Shown here: piece after piece, positions 26,969 to 34,660 of the stretch
How positions within the stretch are numbered: position 1 is the first letter of the stretch
Layout: the number at the start of each line of letters is the position of its first letter
NCBI RefSeq assembly: GCF_003339585.1
Contig: NZ_QPKF01000001.1
Span: 1,364,001-1,428,000, forward strand
Length of the DNA stretch: 64,000 nt
From: Exiguobacterium sp. RIT594
Lineage (GTDB): Bacteria > Bacillota > Bacilli > Exiguobacteriales > Exiguobacteriaceae
Reading direction: 5' to 3'
The notes under the pieces: model-generated
Database searches by the model: none
Told to the model about the DNA's origin: nothing
What the model saw: the letters and a program-made list of their open reading frames with translations, nothing else
Position numbers and translations under genes: made by a program

Positions 26969-28090
26969 TTGAAAACCATTCTTTATGATCTTCTCCATAA
27001 TCTGACTTTATTGATGAGCGGTTTTTATCTCCTTGGAAAACTGTCACCTCATCCGATTACCGTCGACTCCAAACGCTCGGTCCGCATTTTGTACGGAATC
27101 AGTTTGAGTCTTTTATCCTGGATGCTGATGCAACTGACGATTGAGCCCGTTCCCGGTGTTTTAGTCGATCTGCGGCACATTCCTGTCATCGTTGCCGCTT
27201 ATTTTGCCGGTCCGTTACCGACGGCGATTGTGACGATCGTCATCATCCTCTACCGCTTCAGCATCAGCCTGAACAGTTCAGCTTATGCCGCGGCACTGTT
27301 CATCACCTTGATTGCTGTCGGGACGTCGCTGCTCGTCAAGTGGTTGCCGATCTATTCCAAGCGAACCTTTACGCTTGTCACGGTGTACGCGACTGTCCTG
27401 CACGGGATCGTCTTGATATATGTCTTAGCTGATTCTAAACTCATCATGGACATACTTAGCGTCGTCCTCCCTGCTTCATTCATCAGCAGTTGGCTTGCGC
27501 TCGTCATCATTCGTGATATCCGCTTGACGAAGCAGTCGATGCGAACATGGCAACAAACGGCGCAACGTGATTTTTTGACCGGCTTACATAATTTCCGTGC
27601 TTTTACGGACCATTTTGACGATTTAAAGCAACAAACGATTTTACAGCAACATGAAGTGGCCTTGATAACGGTTGATATCGATCACTTCAAACATGTTAAT
27701 GATACGTTCGGTCATGAAGCCGGCGACGAGGTCCTGCGTCAATTCGCCTCCCGTTTGCGGGACGGAGTGACGGATGCCGGGTTCATCTCCCGCAATGGCG
27801 GCGAAGAGTTTTCCGTTCTCGTCGAACAGTTGACGGATGTAAAAGTTCTGGTGTTGGCGGAACAGTTGCGGGAACGGATTGCGACGTCTCCGTTTCAATT
27901 GTCGAATGGGGCGCAACTGCCGTTGACAGCTTCGTTCGGAGTCGCACATTTCCCGAAATCAACATCAGAGATTCAGCAACTTGTGACGGATGCGGACGTC
28001 GCACTTTATCATTCCAAACAAAATGGGCGCAACCGGGTGACACTTTTTACACGCGAACTCGAAGTCGCTGTGACTCATCCTGTCGATTAG
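26969..28090 (+). CDS. Membrane diguanylate cyclase (5TM-LYT sensor plus GGDEF)
   Basis: Signalling enzyme making cyclic di-GMP. About five or six N-terminal helices of the 5TM-5TMR_LYT type (PVPGVLVDLRHIPVIVAAYFAGPLP) are followed by a GGDEF domain from about residue 210 (DFLTGLHNFRAF, VDIDHFKHVNDTFGHEAGDEVL, ISRNGGEEFSVLV). The active site GGEEF is intact; the inhibitory RxxD site is absent (VTDAG in its place). The start is taken as the TTG at 26969 behind AAGGTG (373 residues); an ATG at 26894 has no ribosome-binding site. Confidence 0.85.
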   Translation: MKTILYDLLHNLTLLMSGFYLLGKLSPHPITVDSKRSVRILYGISLSLLSWMLMQLTIEPVPGVLVDLRHIPVIVAAYFAGPLPTAIVTIVIILYRFSISLNSSAYAAALFITLIAVGTSLLVKWLPIYSKRTFTLVTVYATVLHGIVLIYVLADSKLIMDILSVVLPASFISSWLALVIIRDIRLTKQSMRTWQQTAQRDFLTGLHNFRAFTDHFDDLKQQTILQQHEVALITVDIDHFKHVNDTFGHEAGDEVLRQFASRLRDGVTDAGFISRNGGEEFSVLVEQLTDVKVLVLAEQLRERIATSPFQLSNGAQLPLTASFGVAHFPKSTSEIQQLVTDADVALYHSKQNGRNRVTLFTRELEVAVTHPVD

Positions 28091-28146
28091 GGATGGACGA
28101 ATCCGGAAAAATCGGCTACGTTTGATGATGAGGAAGGTGATTCATC

Positions 28147-28323
28147 ATGAAATTAACAAAAGGACCTTACATTATCATCGGTCTGCTGCTCGGACTGCTC
28201 TTCGGCTTCATCGGAGATAATTTTTACCTGTATGTCTCCGCCGGGATTTTAGTCGGAGCGATGCTCGAAGGGTACGTTGCCTGGCAACAACGAAAAGAAC
28301 GAAACAAATCTAATCATTCCTAA
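28147..28323 (+). CDS. Small two-helix membrane protein
   Basis: A 58-residue product with two predicted transmembrane segments (YIIIGLLLGLLFGFIG and LYVSAGILVGAMLEGYVAW) and a basic, polar tail. It has AGGAAGG upstream, and its stop codon TAA is part of the TAAGGAGG ribosome-binding site of the next gene, so the two are co-expressed. I do not recognise the family. Confidence 0.7.
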   Translation: MKLTKGPYIIIGLLLGLLFGFIGDNFYLYVSAGILVGAMLEGYVAWQQRKERNKSNHS

Positions 28324-28335
28324 GGAGGAATTAAG

Positions 28336-28740
28336 ATGGGCTTCAGTGAACTGTTCGTCTCAACACTTGCGTATATCGGAGTGGCTACACTTTTACTTGC
28401 CATCGGCGTCGTCCTGTTTGAAGTGACGACCAAATCAAAAGAGATGGAGCTGATCCGTCAAGGAAAAAAAGCAGCCGTTTATGCATTCGGCGGACGCATC
28501 CTTGGTCTTGCGATCGTCCTCTACTCCAGTATCACGAACTCAGTCAGCATCCTCGATATGGTCTTATGGGGTGCACTCGCCATCGTCTTCCAAATCGTCC
28601 TGTTCTATTTGGCAGACTTGATCATCCCGCGAATCAGTATGACAAAAGAAATCGATGCCAATAATGAAGCTGTCGGTTTATTATTACTGTTTCTGTCGAT
28701 TTCGATTGGTCTGATCATCGCCGGATCTCTTACATACTAA
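28336..28740 (+). CDS. DUF350 family membrane protein
   Basis: The 134-residue membrane protein has four helices with the DUF350 (YjfL) pattern: LFEVTTKSKEMELIRQGKKAAVYAFGGRILGLAIVL and the second repeat DLIIPRISMTKEIDANNEAVGLLL. The function of the family is not established. It follows the small membrane protein gene, 12 bases apart, and ends at a bidirectional terminator. Confidence 0.85.
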   Translation: MGFSELFVSTLAYIGVATLLLAIGVVLFEVTTKSKEMELIRQGKKAAVYAFGGRILGLAIVLYSSITNSVSILDMVLWGALAIVFQIVLFYLADLIIPRISMTKEIDANNEAVGLLLLFLSISIGLIIAGSLTY

Positions 28741-28783
28741 AAAAAAGCGCCAACAATCCGCTCGTGGATTGTCGGCGCTTTTC
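28741..28783 (+). terminator. Bidirectional intrinsic terminator
   Basis: AAAAAAGCGCC and GGCGCTTTT arms plus inner ACAATCC/GGATTGT stem, reaching the stop codon of the convergent gene. Confidence 0.85.
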
Positions 28784-29039
28784 ATTTTTCCAAATCTTCC
28801 AGTTCTTTTCGCGAACGCGGATAACCGTTCGCCTGCCACTCCGCCCGGTAAATCGAATCGAGTTTCGTCAATCCGACTTCATCCGGATCTTTATCGGCAT
28901 CTGGACTTGAGTCCTGATCCAAGTGCGTCAAATACTCTTTTAACGGATCCGAAGTTCGTTTGTCCTTGTTTTTCAACAAGAGAAGACCGGCTCCAGCCAG
29001 CATACTTGCTCCGAACACATACCGTTTTCGTAACCGCAT
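28782..29039 (-). CDS. Small hypothetical protein with N-terminal anchor
   Basis: The 85-residue product has a basic N-terminus and one hydrophobic segment (YVFGASMLAGAGLLLL) followed by a polar, acidic domain with DSSPDADKDPDE and a conserved-looking tail YRAEWQANGYPRSRKELEDLEK. It starts 30 bases after rpiA and is probably co-transcribed with it. No function recognised. Confidence 0.65.
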   Translation of the reverse strand: MRLRKRYVFGASMLAGAGLLLLKNKDKRTSDPLKEYLTHLDQDSSPDADKDPDEVGLTKLDSIYRAEWQANGYPRSRKELEDLEK

Positions 29040-29069
29040 CGCTTTCCCTTCTTTCTTTTAAAACACGAA

Positions 29070-29768
29070 CTAGACAAGTCCGCCTCCATCGCGTAAATCA
29101 GGATGTGCCAGCCGTTTGACTTGTCCTTGTTCAACTGTCAGGACATGGTCCGGTTGCCGCTCAAAATAACCGGTTTCAATCACGCCGGTCAAATTTTTCA
29201 GTTCTTTGGCAAAATGATGGACGTCTTGGACCTGCTTGAGGTCGACATCCAAAATCAGATGTCCGCCGTCCGTCACAAACGGTTTCCCGTCCTGTTCCCG
29301 CAATACCGCGTCGACATGTTTGTCCTGCAAAAAACGTTCGACATACGGTCTCGCAAACGCATCGATTTCGACCGGTAAGGGGCCGGTCAGGTGATGGACG
29401 AACTTCGAGGCGTCCGCTAAGTAGAGCACTTCCCGGCTCATCAGCGCGACGACTTTTTCCCGAAACAAGGCACCACCGCCACCCTTCAGAACGCGGAACT
29501 GCTGATCGATTTGATCGATTCCGTCAATGATCAGATCAATCCGGGTCGCTTCTTCAAGTGACAGAAGCGGAATGTTCAACCGGTTGGCTTGTTCCACTGT
29601 CTCATCTGACGTCGCTACCCCTTGCACCTGTCCACCGGCTTCGATCCATTTGCCTAAGACCTCGATAAAACTCCGCGTCGTCGAGCCTGTCCCAAGACCC
29701 AGCACCATTCCGTTCTTGACATACTTGACGGCAGCTTCCGCCAGCATCGTTTTCTCCTGTTCATACAT
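29070..29768 (-). CDS. rpiA: Ribose-5-phosphate isomerase A
   Basis: Interconverts ribose 5-phosphate and ribulose 5-phosphate in the pentose phosphate pathway. The 232-residue enzyme shows [38 protein letters not shown] with the catalytic glutamate and lysine, and the RpiA C-terminus VKRLAHP. The ATG at 29766-29768 is seven bases from GGAGGG; an upstream GTG overlaps the ribosome-binding site. Confidence 0.93.
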   Translation of the reverse strand: MYEQEKTMLAEAAVKYVKNGMVLGLGTGSTTRSFIEVLGKWIEAGGQVQGVATSDETVEQANRLNIPLLSLEEATRIDLIIDGIDQIDQQFRVLKGGGGALFREKVVALMSREVLYLADASKFVHHLTGPLPVEIDAFARPYVERFLQDKHVDAVLREQDGKPFVTDGGHLILDVDLKQVQDVHHFAKELKNLTGVIETGYFERQPDHVLTVEQGQVKRLAHPDLRDGGGLV

Positions 29769-29814
29769 CGGCACCCCTCCTTCGTTAGTTATCTATTCCC
29801 GATTGCTTCCGACT

Positions 29815-31539
29815 TCAATCGACGAGTCCAGCCGTCTCTTGTAAGTACATTTCAATCGCCGACAGGAGCGGTTCAAGTGCCTGTTGCCAAAAACTGATTG
29901 AGCCCGGTTCGCCGTCTATATACTGCTCAATCAGCTCCTCGATTGTCGCCTGTCCCGATGCGCGTAACAACGGTTCGAATTGTCCGGTGAACGCCTCATT
30001 TGATTGCTTGACCGCCGTATACAAGTGATTGCTCAGTAAGTAACCGACCGTGTAGGGAATATTGTAGAACGGCTTTTCCGTATCATAGAAATGACCGACA
30101 AAAATCCATTTATACGGATCCGGTTCCGCCAGTACACCGCCGTAAAAGCGGGCATCCTCCTCCCGCATGAGTTCAGTAATCCGGTCGCTTGAAACCGGTC
30201 CCTGCCGTCGCTCCGAATAAAAACGTTGTTCAAACCGGAACATGTCCGGAATGGTTGCGACGTATTTTAAGCCTTCGCTGATTTTGATTTCAAGCATCGC
30301 CAGTTTTTCTTCGCCCGCCGATTGTTCGATGACGGCGTCAAGGACCAGGTTTTCCATGAATGTCGAAGCCGTCTCGGCACTGCTCGTCCCTTTAATCTGA
30401 TCAAGAAACGGCAACTCGTGTAGCAGTGCATTGTGATACGCATGACCCAGTTCATGGGCAAGCGTAACGACATCCGGATACGCTTCGCGGTACGTCATGA
30501 AGATCCGGCTCTCTTTAGCGGCCGGGAACGAGGCACAGAAACCGCCTTCTGCTTTAGACGGCCGGTTTTCCGCATCGATCCAGCCTTTTTCAAACACGGT
30601 TCTCGTAAAGTTTGCCAACCGCGGATGCAACCGGTCAAATTGATGCAGAATGATCGATTGCGCCTCAATATAGGAAACATGACCGTGCGAGGTAAAGGTA
30701 TTCGCCTCTAAATCATGCCATGCCGGTTCCGTGACATGTGCCAGACGCAATTTCCGTTCGTAATAGGACTGGAACAGCGGACGATTTTGATCTATCGCCG
30801 CAAGCAACGCTTCAATTGTCGTCCGTTGCATCCGGTTTTGTTCACACAGTTCCGTTAACGGATCCTCCCATCCGCGTTTTGTGTAAACTTGCAATCGAAA
30901 ACCGGCTATCCGGTTCAAAATCATCGCAAAGTCGTCTCGTTCAGCAGCACACTTCTTTGCGAAAGCTGTCGCCGCCGCTTGCCGGTCATGGCGTGTTACC
31001 CCATGAAAAACCTGATGCAGGGCGTGTCCGATTGTGACTTCTTCATCAAGCGGAATCCGTAAACCGGTCAAACGCTGTTCATACAACTGTTCCCATCCTG
31101 AAAAACCGTCGATTGCCAGTGCCTGAATCATTTGTTCCTGCTCAGCCTGCAGACGCCGTTCCATGATGGCACGGCGTTCCGTCAGATAATAAGACGGCGT
31201 GTCCGCTTGCAGCGTTTCCCATTCTGCATCGGACAGTTTCCGCAATCGTGCCTCAAAGTCCGTTTCACCCATCCGGAGACTCGCCTGCAATATCTCTGTC
31301 TGCTCAAGCAGCCTTCCCACTTCATGACGCGAAACATCTTCCGCGTACAGGCAATACACAAAATCACTCAGTTCTTCGACGTGGCATTTGATTCGCTCAA
31401 GATGCGTCAAATAAGAAGACACCGGAGGTTGGCCGGTTTGAAGCTGATCCAGTTCCTGTCGTAACCTGTCACTCGTCTGTTTCACGTCCTCAATCGAATA
31501 CAGTTTTTCGAGCTGCCAGCGGGATTTCGTAATCGACAT
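29815..31539 (-). CDS. M3 family oligoendopeptidase (PepF-like)
   Basis: Cytoplasmic zinc oligopeptidase of 574 residues. The zinc motif HELGH in VTLAHELGHAYHN, plus the downstream glutamate in GTSSAETASTFMENLV, and the PepF-like FCASFPAAKESRIFMTYR are present. The length is near the 560-600 typical of PepF/Bacillus M3 enzymes. It cuts short peptides, feeding amino acid supply. The ATG 31537-31539 follows AAAGGAGG. Confidence 0.92.
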   Translation of the reverse strand: MSITKSRWQLEKLYSIEDVKQTSDRLRQELDQLQTGQPPVSSYLTHLERIKCHVEELSDFVYCLYAEDVSRHEVGRLLEQTEILQASLRMGETDFEARLRKLSDAEWETLQADTPSYYLTERRAIMERRLQAEQEQMIQALAIDGFSGWEQLYEQRLTGLRIPLDEEVTIGHALHQVFHGVTRHDRQAAATAFAKKCAAERDDFAMILNRIAGFRLQVYTKRGWEDPLTELCEQNRMQRTTIEALLAAIDQNRPLFQSYYERKLRLAHVTEPAWHDLEANTFTSHGHVSYIEAQSIILHQFDRLHPRLANFTRTVFEKGWIDAENRPSKAEGGFCASFPAAKESRIFMTYREAYPDVVTLAHELGHAYHNALLHELPFLDQIKGTSSAETASTFMENLVLDAVIEQSAGEEKLAMLEIKISEGLKYVATIPDMFRFEQRFYSERRQGPVSSDRITELMREEDARFYGGVLAEPDPYKWIFVGHFYDTEKPFYNIPYTVGYLLSNHLYTAVKQSNEAFTGQFEPLLRASGQATIEELIEQYIDGEPGSISFWQQALEPLLSAIEMYLQETAGLVD

Positions 31540-31624
31540 CACTTTTCCTCCTTTAATTCATCCTGTCCTTTCGTTTCCTTCGGCTTCCCTTCCCGGGAGA
31601 CCTGCCAATGAAATACTTTGCCGA

Positions 31625-31657
31625 CAAAAAACATCCTTCCGCTGACGAAAGGATGTG
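31625..31657 (-). terminator. Intrinsic terminator of the hemolysin III homologue
   Basis: Minus-strand arms CATCCTTT and AAGGATG followed by six T. Confidence 0.8.
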
Positions 31658-31669
31658 TGGATTGACTCA

Positions 31670-32317
31670 TTAAATGACGAAGAAATAGACACAAAGGAAA
31701 TGTGCTAAGCTGCCGAGCAGGACGAATACATGGAAAATCTCGTGAAAACCGAGGTGTTTGAACGAAAGTACACGCGGTTTTAAGCCATAGATAATGCCAC
31801 CGATCGTGTAAAAAATCCCCCCGAGGAACAGTAAACCGATTCCGACCGGAGACAGGACTTCTGCGAGCGGTGTGATTGCAAAGACCATGATCCAGCCCAT
31901 TCCGATGTACAGCGTCGTCGACAACCAGCGTGGACTGTTGAACCAGACAAGTTTAAAGGTGATACCGAAAACCGCAATCAGCATGACGATACTGAATAAT
32001 ACCCAGCCGGTCGGACCGTTCAGACTGATCAGACAAAACGGGGCATACGAGCCGGCAATCAGCAGATAAATCATCGAATGATCAAGACGTCTCCACGTCG
32101 CAATGGCCCGGTCACTCGCGAGTACCATATGATATGTCGCCGAGACTGCGTACAAGGCAATCATACTGACACCAAAGATGATTGCCGCGACGATTGGTAG
32201 TCCGGCTCCCCGCTCCAGTGCCGCTTTGATGACCAGGGCGAGCAATCCAATAAAGGCGAAGACGGCTCCGCCCAGGTGGGTCAGACCATTGATCGGTTCT
32301 CTCATATACGTTTTCAT
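31670..32317 (-). CDS. Hemolysin III / PAQR family membrane protein
   Basis: Seven-helix membrane protein of 215 residues. EPINGLTHLGGAVFAFIGL at the N-terminus, YHMVLASDRAIATWRRLDHSMIYLLIAGSYAPF in the middle, and HLGFHEIFHVFVLLGSLAHF at the end carry the histidines, serine and aspartate expected for the PAQR/YqfA metal site. The native role in bacteria is uncertain (membrane lipid or fluidity related); haemolysis is known only for some homologues. GGAGGGG precedes the ATG. Confidence 0.92.
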   Translation of the reverse strand: MKTYMREPINGLTHLGGAVFAFIGLLALVIKAALERGAGLPIVAAIIFGVSMIALYAVSATYHMVLASDRAIATWRRLDHSMIYLLIAGSYAPFCLISLNGPTGWVLFSIVMLIAVFGITFKLVWFNSPRWLSTTLYIGMGWIMVFAITPLAEVLSPVGIGLLFLGGIFYTIGGIIYGLKPRVLSFKHLGFHEIFHVFVLLGSLAHFLCVYFFVI

Positions 32318-32334
32318 AATTCCCCTCCGTTTTT

Positions 32335-32355
32335 ATGTAGTTTTAAATACTACAT
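32335..32355 (-). promoter_or_regulatory. Inverted repeat in the 5' region of the hemolysin III gene
   Basis: ATGTAGT-N7-ACTACAT is a perfect 7-bp inverted repeat starting 18 bases upstream of the start codon. It could be a repressor site; no regulator is adjacent and there is no second copy in the window to support it. Confidence 0.35.
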
Positions 32356-32430
32356 GGCGTTATATGAACATTCTATCATACACTAGAGAAATAGGAAGTC
32401 ATTCCGCATTATTTTTTTGGAGGTATTTTC

Positions 32431-32952
32431 ATGACACAGTCAGATCACCCGAAACCATCACTCGACCGCCAGTTGGAGTTAACGGATATCCCGAACATCG
32501 ATCTCTACATGGACCAGGTCATTCAATTGTTTGAACGGACGTTCGAAGAGACGACACGGACCGAAGGCGAAACGATTTTAACGAAGACGATGATTAACAA
32601 CTACGCCAAGAAAAAATTGTTTTTCCCGGTCACGAATAAAAAATATACGAAAAACCATCTGATCTTAATCAGTTTGATTTACCAATTAAAAGGAACGTTC
32701 TCCATCAATGACATCAAAACGATTTTGACGGACTTGAATACCGGTGTTACGGAACAAACAATTGATTTGGAAGACTTTTATCAAACGTATCTCGATGCGA
32801 CAGCGGTCAATCAGACCTTGTTCGAGGAGCAGCAGCCTCCGACGGATGACTTGGATCATCTCGAACAGTTACAACTGATTTTATCGCTCGCCCATATGAG
32901 CAACTTGTACCGCCGGGCAGCCGAACGATTGATTGACCGATTAGAAAAGTAA
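32431..32952 (+). CDS. DUF1836 family protein
   Basis: The 173-residue protein matches the DUF1836 pattern: LTKTMINNYAKKKLFFPVTNKKYTKNHLILISLIYQLKGTFSINDI, a MerR-like helix-turn-helix arrangement. It may be a DNA-binding regulator; its targets are unknown. GGAGG is six bases before the ATG. The next gene in the same direction starts about 55 bases later. Confidence 0.8.
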   Translation: MTQSDHPKPSLDRQLELTDIPNIDLYMDQVIQLFERTFEETTRTEGETILTKTMINNYAKKKLFFPVTNKKYTKNHLILISLIYQLKGTFSINDIKTILTDLNTGVTEQTIDLEDFYQTYLDATAVNQTLFEEQQPPTDDLDHLEQLQLILSLAHMSNLYRRAAERLIDRLEK

Positions 32953-33008
32953 CCGTCTTTCTTTTATGTGTCATGGTAAAATAGGGAAAAAAGGATGAGG
33001 TGCAGGAG

Positions 33009-33980
33009 ATGGAACTCGAACAACGTTTTTTACAACGTTTAGATGAAACAGGACATTATTTCGTCACTTACCAGGATGGTGTTTTAATCGAACTTGCTTT
33101 TGATGCTGTCGTCGGCCGACATCCCGCACCTTTTCCGGAGTTGGAGAAGACGGCTCGGTTTTTGGAAGAGCATCTCCGCTCCCATCAGACACAAGCGTTG
33201 TTGCTTGCTTCAAAAATTCAGGCTTATGATGCGGAACCGGCTGAACGGATTGCCCCGATGATGTCGATTTATAGCTTTTTTGCAACACACCGGCTCGTCC
33301 ATCCGCTCAATGCTTATTCGACCGCTTTATTGATCAGCCGTTTACAGCCGACGGATGTCCAACTTGAGCGGACCGTCTCGTTATACCGCCTTTGCAAAAC
33401 CTCACACCGGTTCATCGTCTCGCCCCTGCTGATCTCGTTTCTGTTTTTAAACAGTTTACGCCGGGGCGAGTTATCAACAATCCATGATCAGATCGAAGCG
33501 CTGTATGACATGTTGAAAAAGCGGTTCGGGCGGTCTCAGCAAACGTATGTCACGGCACTCTTATTTGCGTTATTACCGGACGAGGACCATCATCTTTATC
33601 TTAATCAGCTCGTCCAGTCCCGGAACGCTTACCGCAAACACGGGATTCCACTGTCGTTTCATGCGTTGCTTGCGCTACTCGGTCAACCGGAAGTACATCG
33701 CGCTGCACTTGAACAGATATCAGACCGTTTGCGGCAAAACCCCCACTTTAAATACCGGAAGGATTTAATTTTCCTGACGGCGGTCCGGCTCTATCTTGCG
33801 GATCATCCGACGTTGCACCAATTGTTTGCTCCGTACAGCCCGGCTGACTGGACGAATTCGACTGATTTCATCCCCGTTTTCCTGTTTCCGGTCGACTTGA
33901 CGGATACGTCCCATGCGACAGACGGCGGAATGGCGGACGGCGGATTTGACGGTGGCGATGGTGGTGGTGGTGGCGATTGA
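33009..33980 (+). CDS. DUF4003-like protein with glycine-rich tail
   Basis: The 323-residue, mostly helical cytoplasmic protein has MELEQRFLQRLDETGHYFVTYQDG at its start, FATHRLVHPLNAYSTALL in the middle, and ends GGMADGGFDGGDGGGGGD, a flexible Gly/Asp tail seen in DUF4003 proteins. The ATG at 33009 and the GTG at 33000 are both possible; AGG motifs precede each. Function unknown. Confidence 0.7.
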   Translation: MELEQRFLQRLDETGHYFVTYQDGVLIELAFDAVVGRHPAPFPELEKTARFLEEHLRSHQTQALLLASKIQAYDAEPAERIAPMMSIYSFFATHRLVHPLNAYSTALLISRLQPTDVQLERTVSLYRLCKTSHRFIVSPLLISFLFLNSLRRGELSTIHDQIEALYDMLKKRFGRSQQTYVTALLFALLPDEDHHLYLNQLVQSRNAYRKHGIPLSFHALLALLGQPEVHRAALEQISDRLRQNPHFKYRKDLIFLTAVRLYLADHPTLHQLFAPYSPADWTNSTDFIPVFLFPVDLTDTSHATDGGMADGGFDGGDGGGGGD

Positions 33981-34043
33981 ACTCGCCCATCCACTGCCTG
34001 TTTCCGTATAAGATTTTCTAAAAAAACAAAACGGGGCGGACTC

Positions 34044-34201
34044 AAAAAAGAATCACTCGTTCTTTCACGCCCTTTCCTCAGGCGAGACACAATCCAGTTT
34101 CCCTGCCTCATTGAGGCAGGAAATCGGGTCTTGTTTGTCTCTGACAGCGCAAAAATGCGCTTTTTCCTGTAGGAGTTGTGTGAAGCGAGTGATTCTTTTT
34201 T
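34044..34201 (+). repeat. Structured repeat element, copy 1
   Basis: A 158-bp element bounded by AAAAAAGAATCACTCG and its exact complement CGAGTGATTCTTTTTT. Inside are hairpins CCTGCCTC-att-GAGGCAGG and GCGCA-aaaa-TGCGC, and GAGACA...TGTCTC. It shares long conserved blocks (CTTTCCTCAGGCGAGACACAA, then GGGTCTTGTTTGTCTCTGAC, then CTTTTTCCTGTAGGAGT) with copy 2 at 42203-42352, in the same orientation. It lies after the DUF4003 gene and before a convergent gene. It behaves like a structured RNA or a MITE-like repeat such as the bcr elements of Bacillus. Confidence 0.8.
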
Positions 34202-34206
34202 TTACG

Positions 34207-34248
34207 AGATCAGGGTGGCAGATTATCATTCCGCCACCCTGATCTTTG
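34207..34248 (+). terminator. Hairpin, probable terminator
   Basis: Arms GATCAGGGTGGC and GCCACCCTGATC followed by only three T. It comes directly after structured repeat copy 1. Confidence 0.55.
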
Positions 34249-34304
34249 TAGAGAGTGACTTTTAAGTCAGACCCATTTGTATAAAAGCCGGCACAAGTGC
34301 CCGA

Positions 34305-34601
34305 TTATTTTTGTTGATCGTCTGCATCAGACGGTGTCACATCGCCGTCTTCATCAGCTTCGTGAGACAAATCAGGTGCTTCGTCAGATGATGGTTCAGA
34401 ATCCGGTTGATCTGTTGATTCCGAATCCGCTGACTTCTTGTCTTGATTGTCGGACTGCGGCTCTTTTTCGTGGTGCTCGGATTTTGAATCCGACTCATTT
34501 TGTGCTGCTGTATCGGATTGATCACGACCTGCGATATCGTCGTTCGTCATACGATTGCCCGATGTAATCGGATCCGTTTCTTTTTCGTGTTGCTCTGACA
34601 T
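34305..34601 (-). CDS. Small acidic hydrophilic protein, SigB-type gene
   Basis: The 98-residue product is almost entirely Asp, Glu, Ser, Gln and Lys (for example SADSESTDQPDSEPSSDEAPDL) with no hydrophobic core, signal or anchor. It should be intrinsically disordered and hydrophilin-like. GGGGGAT stands before the ATG, and a SigB-type promoter is found 35 bases further upstream, so a role in osmotic, cold or desiccation stress is likely. I do not recognise a family. Confidence 0.75.
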   Translation of the reverse strand: MSEQHEKETDPITSGNRMTNDDIAGRDQSDTAAQNESDSKSEHHEKEPQSDNQDKKSADSESTDQPDSEPSSDEAPDLSHEADEDGDVTPSDADDQQK

Positions 34602-34635
34602 AGTAACATCCCCCTTGAATCATGATGATTAAAGT

Positions 34636-34660
34636 ATTCCCTTACGAGAGACGGTTAAAC
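34636..34660 (-). promoter_or_regulatory. SigB-type promoter of the acidic protein gene
   Basis: Minus-strand GTTTAA (34655-34660), 13-base spacer, GGGAAT (34636-34641). The -35 is perfect and the -10 differs at one base from the consensus; the -35 overlaps the stop codon of the upstream GAF-GGDEF-EAL gene. Confidence 0.7.
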
